This document shows, piece by piece, positions 47,478-55,923 of a stretch of 64,000 nucleotides of DNA (its first letter is position 1; every line of letters starts with the position of its first letter). Source of the stretch: Rhizobium lentis (GTDB taxonomy: Bacteria; Pseudomonadota; Alphaproteobacteria; Rhizobiales; Rhizobiaceae); the NCBI RefSeq assembly GCF_014200175.1, contig NZ_JACHBD010000017.1, positions 1 to 64,000 of the forward strand, read 5' to 3'. The notes under the pieces are model-generated. The model made no database searches and was not told the DNA's origin. It saw nothing but the letters and a program-made list of their open reading frames with translations. A program made the translations under genes and the position numbers.

Positions 47478-48758
47478 TTACGCCGTCCGGCCACCCTTGA
47501 TGACGCGCGGCACCGGGCGGCGCTTGACCGCGGCACGCGAATGCTGGCGGACGAAATTGACGATGCGCGGCGCGATCTCGCGGCGGAAACGCGAGCCATT
47601 GAAAACACCGTAATGGCCGACGTCCGGCTGGAGGTAATGCATGCGCATATCTTCGGGAATGTTCACGCAGATGGTCTGCGCCGCCTTGGTCTGGCCGACG
47701 CCCGAGATGTCGTCATTCTCGCCTTCAACGGTCAGAAGCGCGACGTTGCGGATCGCCGCGGCATCGACGCGTTTGCCGCGATGCATCAATTCGCCCTTCG
47801 GGAGGGAATGCTTCATGAAGACCTGCTCGACTGTCTGCAGGTAGAATTCGGCCGTCAAATCCATCACTGCCAGATATTCGTCGTAGAAATCGCGATGTTT
47901 TTCCGGTTCGCCGTCGTTCTTCACGAGGTGCATGAAGAATTCCTTGTGGGCGACGAGGTGCCGGTCGAGATTCATCGACATGAAGCCCGAAAGCTGCAGG
48001 AATCCCGGATAGACAGGCCGCATGAAGCCCGGCTGCGGCCAGGGCACATTCATGATCACATTATCGGAAAACCACTGCAGCGATCGTTCCTGGGCGAGCT
48101 TGTTGACGGCGGTCGGATTGATGCGAGTATCGATCGGGCCGCCCATCAGCGTCATCGAGGATGGCGATAGCGGATCGTTGGCTTCCTCCATCACCGCGGC
48201 TGCGACCAGCACCGGGACGGAGGGCTGACAGACCGCGATCACATGCGTGTCGTGACCGAGAAAATGCAGCATCTCGATGATGTAGTCGACATAATCGTCG
48301 AAATCGAACCTGCCTTCCGTCATCGGCACCATACGGGCGTCGATCCAATCGGTGATGTAAACATCGGCGCTCGGCAGCAGCGCCTCGACTGTGCCGCGCA
48401 GCAGCGTCGCATAGTGACCGGACATCGGCGCCACGATCAGGATGCGGGGGTCGCCGGCGTGGCCGGGCGGAACGTTCCGCGCGAAATGCAGCAGATTGCA
48501 GAAGGAGCGCGACCAGACGACCTCTTCACGGACGGAAACCGTCTGGTCGCCGACCGTCGTCTGCTTCAATCCAAATTCCGGCTTGCCGTAGCGGCGTGTC
48601 GTGCGCTCGAACATTTCGAGGCTTGCCGCAATCGTGCGGCCGAACGGCGTGTGGGCAAATGGGTTCAGCGGATTGGCATAGGCAAAACGCATGATATCCG
48701 CCGCGGCGCGAAACGGTGCCATGGCAGCATGATTCAATTCATAAAGCTGATAAAACAT
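47478..48758 (-). CDS. phaZ: Intracellular poly(3-hydroxybutyrate) depolymerase
   Basis: A 426-residue alpha/beta hydrolase without a signal peptide, matching the intracellular PhaZ family (MFYQLYELNHAAMAPFR start, DWIDARMVP, DYIIEMLHFLG). The nucleophile appears to be Cys 177 in VIAVCQPS rather than Ser, as known for Ralstonia PhaZ1; GENDDISG and DVGHYGVFNG carry the Asp and His. It mobilises stored PHB in granules, relevant to carbon reserves in free-living cells and bacteroids. Single gene on the minus strand. Confidence 0.93.
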   Translation of the reverse strand: MFYQLYELNHAAMAPFRAAADIMRFAYANPLNPFAHTPFGRTIAASLEMFERTTRRYGKPEFGLKQTTVGDQTVSVREEVVWSRSFCNLLHFARNVPPGHAGDPRILIVAPMSGHYATLLRGTVEALLPSADVYITDWIDARMVPMTEGRFDFDDYVDYIIEMLHFLGHDTHVIAVCQPSVPVLVAAAVMEEANDPLSPSSMTLMGGPIDTRINPTAVNKLAQERSLQWFSDNVIMNVPWPQPGFMRPVYPGFLQLSGFMSMNLDRHLVAHKEFFMHLVKNDGEPEKHRDFYDEYLAVMDLTAEFYLQTVEQVFMKHSLPKGELMHRGKRVDAAAIRNVALLTVEGENDDISGVGQTKAAQTICVNIPEDMRMHYLQPDVGHYGVFNGSRFRREIAPRIVNFVRQHSRAAVKRRPVPRVIKGGRTA

Positions 48759-48893
48759 ACAAGGCGCCGCCTTTCTTTATCGAAAAGATGACGTCGATTG
48801 ATAGACATCGAGTCTTTCCGCACGCTGGCACGTAACGCAGACTAACAGGTTTTTGTTGCGCAGCAACATGGGCGTGCCGAACCTGCACAGGAA

Positions 48894-48918
48894 ATGCCAG
48901 AGTGTTGATCTCTGGCAT
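48894..48918 (-). terminator. Probable terminator downstream of the FAH-family gene
   Basis: ATGCCAGAG (48894-48902) and CTCTGGCAT (48910-48918) form a perfect nine-base stem with a seven-base loop, about 45 bases past the stop of the FAH-family gene. The following T tract on the minus strand is short (TTTCC), so efficiency is uncertain. Confidence 0.55.
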
Positions 48919-48961
48919 CACCATAAAACTGAAAGCTTAAGCTTCAGCGCAGTTAGCATCG

Positions 48962-49804
48962 TTAACGATCGGCGACGAAGCTCTGCTTCTGGCTGCCGAG
49001 GCCTTCGATGCCGAGCTCGACGACATCGCCATCCCGGAGATAGCGCGGCGGCTTCATGCCCATGCCCACACCGGGCGGCGTGCCTGTCGAGATGACGTCG
49101 CCCGGATGCAACGACATGAACTGGCTTAGATAGGAAACAATGTGGGCGACGCCGTAGACCATCGTCCTCGAGGAGCCGTTCTGCATCGTCTGGCCGTTGA
49201 CTTTCAACCACATGCCGAGGTTCTGCGGGTCGGCAATCTCGTCCTTGGTAACAAGCCAGGGGCCGATCGGTCCGAAGGTGTCGCACGATTTGCCCTTGGT
49301 CCACTGGCCCGCCCGTTCCGTCTGGAAGGCGCGTTCGGAAACGTCGTGCGATACGCAGTAACCGGCGACGTAGTCGAGCGCGTCGGCTTCGCTGACATAT
49401 TTCGCGGTCTTGCCGATGACGACGCCGAGCTCGACTTCCCAATCGGTCTTTTCCGAACCGCGCGGGATAAGAACGGTGTCGTTCGGGCCTGTTATGGCCG
49501 ACGTCGCCTTCATGAAGATCACCGGTTCCGGTGGTACCGTGGCGCCGGTTTCGGCGGCGTGGTCGGAGAAATTGAGGCCGATGCAGATGAATTTGCCGGT
49601 GCCGGCAACACAGGCGCCGATGCGGCCGGCGCCGAGTTCGGGAAGGCTGTTGGGGTCGATCGCGGCGATCTTTGCAAGGCCCGCCGGCGAGATTGCCTCG
49701 CCGCCGATATCGGCGACATGACCGGAGAGATCGCGGATTTTGCCATCGGCATCGAGAAGTGCCGGTTTTTCCCGACCTGCTTCGCCAACACGCATCAGCT
49801 TCAT
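48962..49804 (-). CDS. Fumarylacetoacetate hydrolase family protein (ureidoglycolate lyase-like)
   Basis: A 280-residue protein of the FAH superfamily. Metal-binding acidic residues are in the conserved stretch EKTDWEVELGVVIGK, and GDVISTGTPPGVGMG is the family C-terminal signature. Members include ureidoglycolate lyases, acylpyruvate hydrolases and sugar-acid pathway hydrolases; no purine-degradation neighbours are present, so the label ureidoglycolate lyase would be only a homology guess. The ATG at 49804 follows GGAGG and gives MKLMRVGE. Confidence 0.88.
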   Translation of the reverse strand: MKLMRVGEAGREKPALLDADGKIRDLSGHVADIGGEAISPAGLAKIAAIDPNSLPELGAGRIGACVAGTGKFICIGLNFSDHAAETGATVPPEPVIFMKATSAITGPNDTVLIPRGSEKTDWEVELGVVIGKTAKYVSEADALDYVAGYCVSHDVSERAFQTERAGQWTKGKSCDTFGPIGPWLVTKDEIADPQNLGMWLKVNGQTMQNGSSRTMVYGVAHIVSYLSQFMSLHPGDVISTGTPPGVGMGMKPPRYLRDGDVVELGIEGLGSQKQSFVADR

Positions 49805-49916
49805 GGAATTCCTCCTCATCAAAAACGAAGTTGCGATCACCTATGAACGAATTATTCATCGGTGTCATTACGGCTTTGCCGGGAAGTGGTACGGCCTTCA
49901 GAAAATTTCTGACAGG

Positions 49917-50156
49917 TCAGAGCCCGGGTGGAACGATCTTCGTCGGAGCGATGCTTTCGAGGCCCAAGGCGATATAGGCGACATAGAGATGGTAACGGTC
50001 GGGCTCGGCTTCGAAGCCGCCCTCGCCCGTCGGTGCCGCGCTGCAGTCCGGTGTCACCCCGTTTCGGATGCTGGCGACCTGTCTGACGAAGCCACCATTT
50101 TTGTCTTTTGCCTGAACGGGACCCCAGTCTTCCGTCCATTTTCCATTTACCAGCAT
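49917..50156 (-). pseudogene. Truncated glutathionyl-hydroquinone reductase remnant
   Basis: A 79-codon reading frame starting MLVNGKWTEDWG, with GAGGG six bases upstream of the ATG. It reads like the N-terminus of the YqjG/EcM4-type glutathionyl-hydroquinone reductases (GGFVRQ, RNGVTPD, PTGEGGFEAEPDRYHLYVA). Where full proteins continue with the catalytic CPWAHRTL motif, this one jumps to ALGLESI and stops at IVPPGL. Both the active-site cysteine and the entire helical C-terminal domain (about 230 residues) are missing. It is most simply a decayed gene. The comparison with the family is from memory. Confidence 0.7.
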
Positions 50157-50280
50157 GCGCGCCCTCGGATCTATGTAATGAAGCAGTCCGTCCCACCCGA
50201 CTGCGACGACGACACGCTTGCCAAGCTGGCGAGGCAGGAAATATGACTTTGCTGCAGTCCAAGATGAGACGGAGTTTGAC

Positions 50281-50565
50281 ATGCACCTCTCCAAGGCAAC
50301 GGTGCGCACCGAGCATGCAAGCCGCTACCTGCAGCAGCTCTGCAAGCACTGGAGCCACAAGTTCAGCGTAGATTTCGATCCACACAAGGGCCGGGTGCCG
50401 TTCAGCGATACGGCGGAGGTGACTTTTGCCGCCGACGACGCGGGCCTGACTCTCACGCTTTCCGTTGCCGATCACGCGCAGCAGGCAAGGATGCAGGGCG
50501 TCATCAACGATCATTTGAAACGCTTCGCTTTCCGCGAGGAACTCGACATCGTCTGGACCGACTAG
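50281..50565 (+). CDS. DUF2218 domain protein
   Basis: A 94-residue soluble protein matching DUF2218 (VRTEHASRYLQQLCKHWSHKF, PFSDTAEVTFAADD, HLKRFAFREELDIVW). Members are small proteins of unknown function, sometimes near siderophore or metal genes. The ATG at 50281 is preferred because homologous sequence starts MHLSKATVRTEHAS; GGAG lies about ten bases upstream. It diverges from the reductase remnant and precedes the nitroreductase gene by 33 bases. Confidence 0.85.
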   Translation: MHLSKATVRTEHASRYLQQLCKHWSHKFSVDFDPHKGRVPFSDTAEVTFAADDAGLTLTLSVADHAQQARMQGVINDHLKRFAFREELDIVWTD

Positions 50566-50598
50566 CCTCACCCCGATTTCATGTCCCCAGGGAAAAGC

Positions 50599-51198
50599 AT
50601 GACGAAAAGCAATAGCCGCGAATCCCAATATCCGATCGATCCGATGTTTCTCGACCGCTGGTCGCCGCGCGCCTTCACCGGCGAAATCATCGAGGAGGCA
50701 CAGCTTCTCAGCCTGCTCGACGCCGCCCATTGGGCGCCGTCTTCTTCGAACCAGCAGCCCTGGCGCTTCGTCTATGCCCTGAAAGGTTCGGAACATTGGG
50801 AGAAATTCGTCGCTTTGCTCGTCGATACCAATCAGGAATGGGCGAAGAATGCGTCAGCGCTGATCTTCGTCGTGTCGCGCAGCTTCACCGGAGTTGCCGG
50901 TTCCGGCGAGGAAAAGCCGAGCTACACGCATTCCTTTGATGCCGGCGCGGCATGGGGTCACTTGGCGCTGCAAGCGCGCCTCTCCGGTTTCTACGCCCAT
51001 GGCATGGGCGGCATCAAACACGAAGACATCATGAAGACCTTCGGCATTCCCGATGGGTACAGGGTCGAGGCGGGTGTCGCCGTCGGCCGCCTGGCCGACA
51101 AAGGCGTCCTCTCCGAACGCAACCAAGCGCGCGAATTCCCCAGCCAGCGCAAGCCGCTCTCCGAAGTTGCCTTCAACGGCCGTTTCGTCGCGAATTGA
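50599..51198 (+). CDS. Nitroreductase family flavoprotein
   Basis: A 199-residue FMN-dependent nitroreductase-fold protein (SPRAFTGEIIEEAQLLSLLDAAHWAPSSSNQQPWRF at the N-terminus holds FMN-binding residues; GMGGIKHEDIMKTFGIPDGY near the C-terminus). It would reduce nitro or quinone compounds with NAD(P)H; natural substrate unknown. The start at 50599 is supported by AGGGAA; an ATG at 50581 has none. Ends at a bidirectional terminator shared with gyrB. Confidence 0.9.
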   Translation: MTKSNSRESQYPIDPMFLDRWSPRAFTGEIIEEAQLLSLLDAAHWAPSSSNQQPWRFVYALKGSEHWEKFVALLVDTNQEWAKNASALIFVVSRSFTGVAGSGEEKPSYTHSFDAGAAWGHLALQARLSGFYAHGMGGIKHEDIMKTFGIPDGYRVEAGVAVGRLADKGVLSERNQAREFPSQRKPLSEVAFNGRFVAN

Positions 51199-51214
51199 GC
51201 GAAACCGCACAAAC

Positions 51215-51250
51215 AAAAGGCCCCGCGGTTCGAGGACAGCGGGGCCTTTT
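51215..51250. terminator. Bidirectional terminator between the nitroreductase gene and gyrB
   Basis: AAAAGGCCCCGC (51215-51226) pairs perfectly with GCGGGGCCTTTT (51239-51250). T tracts are formed on both strands. Confidence 0.92.
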
Positions 51251-51266
51251 GCTGAGAAAATATTGA

Positions 51267-53702
51267 TCAGATATCCAGGTTTGCGACGCTCAGCGCGTTG
51301 TCCTGGATGAATTCGCGCCGCGGTTCGACTTCGTCACCCATCAGCCGGGCGAAGAGGCCGTCGGCATCGGTGGCGTCGTTGACCTTGACCTGCAGCAGCG
51401 AACGGACGTTCGGATCAAGCGTCGTTTCCCAGAGCTGTTCGGCGTTCATTTCGCCAAGCCCCTTGTAGCGCTGCATAGTGAGGCCCTTGCGGCCGCTGGC
51501 GAAGATCGCGTCAAGCAGGGCGCGCGGCCCCGAAATCTCGATGTCGCCTTCGCGCCGATGCAACGACGGCGGCGTCTGATAGATTTCCTTGAGACGTGAC
51601 GTCAGCTGATCGATGTGCCGGGCGTCCGAGGAGCCGATCAGCGCCATGTCGAGCACGACGATTTCCTTGACACCGCGGACCATGCGCTCGAGGCGCAGGC
51701 CGCCATCGCTGGTCAGATCGCCCTGCCAGCCGCGCTCGGTTTCCTCGGCGATGATGTCGAGCCGGCTTGCGACTTCGCTCGCCAATGCCTGGGCTCTCGC
51801 CTGGTCACTGACGAGTTCAGCGTTGAGGGCGCCGGCAATTGCCGCCTGTTCGACGACGGCGCGATTGTAGCGCGAATGAAGATTGTCGAGCAGAGTACGC
51901 ATCCGCAACGCATCAAGGATGACCTCGCGCAGATCCTGGCCGGTGCGGACCTCGCCGCTGCCGAGCCTCAGCGCCGCATCTTCCAGACCCTGGGCGATCA
52001 GATATTCCTCGAGCGCCTTCTCATCCTTCAGATACTGCACCGACTTGCCGCGCGCAACCTTATAGAGCGGCGGCTGGGCGATGTAGAGGTGGCCGCGCTC
52101 GATCAGCTCCGGCATCTGGCGGAAGAAGAAGGTGAGCAGCAGGGTGCGGATATGGGCGCCGTCGACGTCGGCGTCCGTCATGATGATGATCTTGTGATAA
52201 CGCAGTTTCTCGGCGTTGAATTCGTCCTTGCCGATGCCGGTTCCGAGTGCCGTGATCAGCGTGCCGATTTCCTGGCTCGACAGCATCTTGTCGAAACGGG
52301 CGCGCTCGACGTTGAGGATCTTGCCGCGCAGCGGCAGGATCGCCTGGTTTTCGCGCGAGCGGCCCTGCTTGGCCGAGCCGCCGGCGGAATCACCCTCGAC
52401 CAGGAAAACTTCGGATTTTGCCGGATCGCGCTCGGAGCAGTCGGCAAGCTTGCCGGGCAGCGAGGCGATATCGAGGGCGCCCTTGCGGCGGGTCAACTCG
52501 CGGGCCTTGCGGGCCGCTTCGCGTGCCGCTGCCGCCTCGACGACCTTGCCGACGAGGATCTTGGCTTCACTCGGATGCTCTTCGAACCAGGTGCTCAGCG
52601 CCTCGTTGACCAGACTTTCGACAACCGGACGGACTTCCGAGGAAACGAGCTTGTCCTTCGTCTGCGAGGAGAATTTCGGATCAGGCACCTTGACCGACAG
52701 GACCGCCGTCAGACCTTCGCGGCAATCTTCGCCCTGCAGCGTCACCTTTTCCTTTTTGGTGATGCCGGAATTGTCGGCATAGGAAACCACCTGGCGCGTC
52801 AAGGCCGCACGGAAGCCGGCCATGTGCGTGCCGCCGTCGCGCTGGGGAATATTGTTGGTGAAGCAGAGCACGTTCTCGTGATAGCTGTCGTTCCACCACA
52901 TCGCCACTTCGACGGTGATGCCGTCCTTTTCGCCGCGGATGGCGACCGGCTTGTCGACGAGCGGCTTCTTGGCGCGATCGAGATAGGCGACGAAGGCCTC
53001 GAGGCCGCCATCATAGCGCATCTCTTCCTGCTTGATATCGGAATGACGCTTGTCGCTCAGCAGGATCCGCACGCCGGAATTCAGGAAGGCGAGTTCGCGC
53101 AGGCGATGCTCCAGCGTGCCGTAGTCGAATTCCGTCATGGTGAAGGTTTCGCTGCTCGGCATGAAGCTCACTTCCGTGCCGGTCACATCCGGGGCGTCGC
53201 CCGTGACTTTCAGCGGCGCATCGGCGACGCCATGGGTGAAGCTCATTTCATGGATCTTGCCATGGCGGCGGATCTTCAGCTTCAGCCAGACGGAAAGCGC
53301 ATTGACGACGGAAACGCCGACGCCGTGCAGACCGCCGGAGACCTTATAGGAATTCTGGTCGAATTTACCGCCGGCATGCAGCTGCGTCATGATCACTTCG
53401 GCGGCCGACACGCCTTCGCCGGTGTGGATGTCGGTCGGGATGCCGCGGCCGTTATCGGTCACCGTCACCGAACCATCCGGATTGAGGCTGACGGTGACGA
53501 TGTCGGCATGGCCGGCCAGCGCTTCGTCGATCGCGTTGTCAACGACTTCATAGACCATGTGATGCAGGCCGGATCCGTCGTCGGTATCGCCGATATACAT
53601 GCCGGGGCGTTTGCGCACGGCATCAAGGCCCTTCAGGACCTTGATGGAATCTGCGCCATATTCGGTGCTTACGCCGTTTTCCGTCGCGGATGTATCGCTC
53701 AT
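51267..53702 (-). CDS. gyrB: DNA gyrase subunit B
   Basis: An 811-residue GyrB: GHKL ATPase domain (EVVDNAIDEALAGHAD, TVTDNGRGIPTDIH, GGLHGVGVSVVNALS), transducer, and TOPRIM region (VEGDSAGGSAKQGR, IIMTDADVDGAHIRTLLLTFFFR). With GyrA it introduces negative supercoils. The ATG at 53702 (MSDTSATENG) matches the family; an upstream extension of 22 residues is not supported. It is about 8 kb from the predicted origin. recF and dnaN are not adjacent, unlike the gammaproteobacterial arrangement. Confidence 0.97.
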   Translation of the reverse strand: MSDTSATENGVSTEYGADSIKVLKGLDAVRKRPGMYIGDTDDGSGLHHMVYEVVDNAIDEALAGHADIVTVSLNPDGSVTVTDNGRGIPTDIHTGEGVSAAEVIMTQLHAGGKFDQNSYKVSGGLHGVGVSVVNALSVWLKLKIRRHGKIHEMSFTHGVADAPLKVTGDAPDVTGTEVSFMPSSETFTMTEFDYGTLEHRLRELAFLNSGVRILLSDKRHSDIKQEEMRYDGGLEAFVAYLDRAKKPLVDKPVAIRGEKDGITVEVAMWWNDSYHENVLCFTNNIPQRDGGTHMAGFRAALTRQVVSYADNSGITKKEKVTLQGEDCREGLTAVLSVKVPDPKFSSQTKDKLVSSEVRPVVESLVNEALSTWFEEHPSEAKILVGKVVEAAAAREAARKARELTRRKGALDIASLPGKLADCSERDPAKSEVFLVEGDSAGGSAKQGRSRENQAILPLRGKILNVERARFDKMLSSQEIGTLITALGTGIGKDEFNAEKLRYHKIIIMTDADVDGAHIRTLLLTFFFRQMPELIERGHLYIAQPPLYKVARGKSVQYLKDEKALEEYLIAQGLEDAALRLGSGEVRTGQDLREVILDALRMRTLLDNLHSRYNRAVVEQAAIAGALNAELVSDQARAQALASEVASRLDIIAEETERGWQGDLTSDGGLRLERMVRGVKEIVVLDMALIGSSDARHIDQLTSRLKEIYQTPPSLHRREGDIEISGPRALLDAIFASGRKGLTMQRYKGLGEMNAEQLWETTLDPNVRSLLQVKVNDATDADGLFARLMGDEVEPRREFIQDNALSVANLDI

Positions 53703-53773
53703 TCTGTCGAGATTTTCCCTGTTGTCGTAAAGCGGCGGCGCGCCTTGCGAATCACCGGCTTTCTTCACCCTCG

Positions 53774-53802
53774 TATATAGGTTTTTTGAGCCCGGTTCCC
53801 AA
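53774..53802 (-). promoter_or_regulatory. Probable gyrB promoter
   Basis: On the minus strand TTGGGA (53797-53802) and TATATA (53774-53779) are spaced by 17 bases, about 70 bases before the gyrB start. The -10 box is strong and the -35 box only partly consensus. Confidence 0.5.
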
Positions 53803-53837
53803 TGGCAAGTCCCCTGAGCAAGCCATAAAACAGGGGA

Positions 53838-54215
53838 TTATGACGCTTTTCCGTCGCCTTTGCCGCCATTTTCGAGAAGAGCCGATAACCGGGCGATCTC
53901 GGCGCTGTCAAGCTCGCGGATCCGCCGGGCCAGCCGGTTGGCAAATTCGGTATATTCCGGCGGCAGGCCCGAGGTGTCGATGACGACCCGCGGGTCGGAA
54001 GAACGGGCGAGCAGGAACAGTTCCTCGGCCTCGTCCCAGATGATGTTGAAATAGCCGGCGATGCGCTGCAGCAGATCGAATGTCGGCAAACCGCGCTTGC
54101 CATGCTCGAGCGCCGAGAGGTAGGCGGGCGAGACGTTCAGCGCTTCCGCCATCTCCTTCTGCGAGACGCCCTTGCGCGCCCTCAGCCGGCGAACCGCCTC
54201 GCCGAAGGGGGTCAT
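53838..54215 (-). CDS. Xre-family transcriptional regulator
   Basis: A 125-residue protein with an N-terminal Cro/CI helix-turn-helix (RRLRARKGVSQKEMAEALNVSPAYLSALEHGKRG in two segments, residues about 8-42) and a helical C-terminal part. Its start overlaps the stop of the Smr gene (ATGA), so it is the last member of a four-gene operon. Target genes are unknown; no palindromic operator was recognised. Confidence 0.87.
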   Translation of the reverse strand: MTPFGEAVRRLRARKGVSQKEMAEALNVSPAYLSALEHGKRGLPTFDLLQRIAGYFNIIWDEAEELFLLARSSDPRVVIDTSGLPPEYTEFANRLARRIRELDSAEIARLSALLENGGKGDGKAS

Positions 54216-54781
54216 GGCCGTTCCCCATGCCGCCGCGCCAGGCGAATATAGAGCGCGCCCTCGCCGCCATGATGCTGTGCGGCCGGCTCATAGGAAGAAA
54301 TCAGGTAACGGAATTCCGGCTTCGAGAACCAGAGCGGCACGACTCGCTTCAGCGCACCGGCGCTGCCCATCGAACTGCCCTTGCCGGTGATGACAAGCAC
54401 GTGGCGCATGCCGCGCTCATGGGCGCGGATCAGAAAATCGAGAAGGATTACATGGGCCTCGCTTTGCACCAAGCCGTGCAGGTCGATGCGCGCTTCCAGC
54501 GCCAGCCGGCCCTTGGCGATCTTGCGCTTGACCGGCTTTTCCAGCGGATGATGCACCCCAGCCGGCCGTTTCGACGCCGACGGCGTTACCGGCTGTTCCG
54601 GCGTGAATGAGGCAGGCCGCTGCTTTTCGGCCTTCTCCCGTTCCGCCGCCGCTTCCGTCTCGGCAAGAAAGGTATCGAGTTCGCTCAGCTCACCTGCCTT
54701 GCCGGGCATCGGCCGCGTGCTGCGGGCAACCTTGCCCCAGAGGATCCTTTCATCGGCGCTGAGCTTGCGATCCCTAACCAT
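54212..54781 (-). CDS. Smr domain protein
   Basis: A 189-residue protein with a charged, probably disordered N-terminal part and a C-terminal Smr domain: the DLHGLVQSEAH motif and VLVITGKGSSMGSAGALKRVVPLW are characteristic. Smr domains bind or nick branched DNA or RNA; some act as endonucleases in ribosome-collision rescue. In alphaproteobacteria it is regularly next to mltA, with which it overlaps here. Confidence 0.9.
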   Translation of the reverse strand: MVRDRKLSADERILWGKVARSTRPMPGKAGELSELDTFLAETEAAAEREKAEKQRPASFTPEQPVTPSASKRPAGVHHPLEKPVKRKIAKGRLALEARIDLHGLVQSEAHVILLDFLIRAHERGMRHVLVITGKGSSMGSAGALKRVVPLWFSKPEFRYLISSYEPAAQHHGGEGALYIRLARRHGERP

Positions 54782-55923
54782 CAGTCGAATCGTCCGGCGG
54801 CGGCATTGGGAATGAGGATGGCAAAATCGGCGTCGTTGCGGACGGTGCCCGCACTTTCTCCCGCCATATACCCCGAGCCGGTGAAGATATCGCCGCGAAC
54901 CGGCCCGACGATCGCCGAGCCGGTATCGAGCGCCAACATCAGCCGGCGGAAAGGTCTGCCTTGATCGAGATGGGTGAGGCTTTCGGCGCGGATGAAAAAG
55001 GGAAAGCCGAAGGTATGGATCAGCCGGTCGACGGCCAGCGAGCGGCCGGCGAGGAGCGGCACCTTGGCGGCGGCGATCGGACCGACCTCAGGATCGGCGG
55101 TTCGCGAGCCGATAGCCCGCGAGGGCGCTTCCCGGAAGAAAATATAGGAGCGGTTATGCCATAGCACTTCATCCACCCGCTCGGGATTGCGCGCTAGCCA
55201 GGCGCGGATCGACTGCATCGAAATCTCGGCTCGGTCGATTTCTCCGCACTCGATCAGCAGTTTGCCGATCGCCGAGAAGGGATGGCCGGCCTTTGCTGCG
55301 TAGGTGATGCGCCCGATCCGGCCATTTCTGTAGCGCAGCCGGGCGGCGCCCTGCACATGGACGAAGAAGACATCAACCTTCGATTTCGCCCAGGCGATTT
55401 CAAGGCCGCGGCCTTCGAGGAAACCCTGGTCGATCGCGCGGCGATCCGGATAGGCGCCGATGCGGCCGTCATCATGGCGGCGGCCGAAGGCATAGGCGTC
55501 GTCCAGTTCGGCCGGGCGATTGCCGTCGTCGAGATCGATCAGATCGTCCGGACGGCGATAGAAGGGAAAACGAAAAACGTCATCCGGCCTTTCTGACACC
55601 TCGATCTCGGGCTCATAGAAGGCAGTGACGAAGCCAGGATTGCCATCCTTGCGGCGGATCAGGAATGGCCGGCAGTGTGTTTCGAAAAAGCCGCGTGCCG
55701 ATGCAGGAGAGGACGGTGTGAAATCTTCGGCGGCGATCAGAAGCGGAAGCAAATCCTCCGAGCTCAGGCCGAGCGAGCCGGCGCGGTAAGGTTTGACATC
55801 GGTGATCTGGCGCCGACAGCATCGCATGACTTCAAAAGGGCCGGAGGGATCATCATCCTTCCAGCCTTCCAAAGTGTCGAAGCTTATGGCCTGCAGGACG
55901 AAGTCCGATGCGTGGTCACTCAT
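54781..55923 (-). CDS. mltA: MltA-type membrane-bound lytic murein transglycosylase A
   Basis: About 380 residues with the MltA domain (GFVTAFYEPEIEVS, ISMQSIRAWLARNP) and the C-terminal 3D domain with catalytic Asp (LMLALDTGSAIVGPVRGDIF). It cleaves peptidoglycan glycan strands to 1,6-anhydro products. The ATG at 55923 gives MSDHASDFV and overlaps the Tim44 gene end; no lipobox or signal peptide is visible at this start, which is unusual for the family. A longer frame to 56022 does not supply one either. Confidence 0.9.
   Translation of the reverse strand: MSDHASDFVLQAISFDTLEGWKDDDPSGPFEVMRCCRRQITDVKPYRAGSLGLSSEDLLPLLIAAEDFTPSSPASARGFFETHCRPFLIRRKDGNPGFVTAFYEPEIEVSERPDDVFRFPFYRRPDDLIDLDDGNRPAELDDAYAFGRRHDDGRIGAYPDRRAIDQGFLEGRGLEIAWAKSKVDVFFVHVQGAARLRYRNGRIGRITYAAKAGHPFSAIGKLLIECGEIDRAEISMQSIRAWLARNPERVDEVLWHNRSYIFFREAPSRAIGSRTADPEVGPIAAAKVPLLAGRSLAVDRLIHTFGFPFFIRAESLTHLDQGRPFRRLMLALDTGSAIVGPVRGDIFTGSGYMAGESAGTVRNDADFAILIPNAAAGRFD

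Noticed and set aside
50157..50309. Extension of the reductase remnant frame upstream of 50156
   Set aside because: It is open, but family homology starts at MLVNGKW with its own ribosome site, and the extension runs into the DUF2218 start.
51615..53780. A 721-codon open frame on the plus strand opposite gyrB
   Set aside because: gyrB is unmistakable on the other strand; the frame is a byproduct of third-position GC bias.
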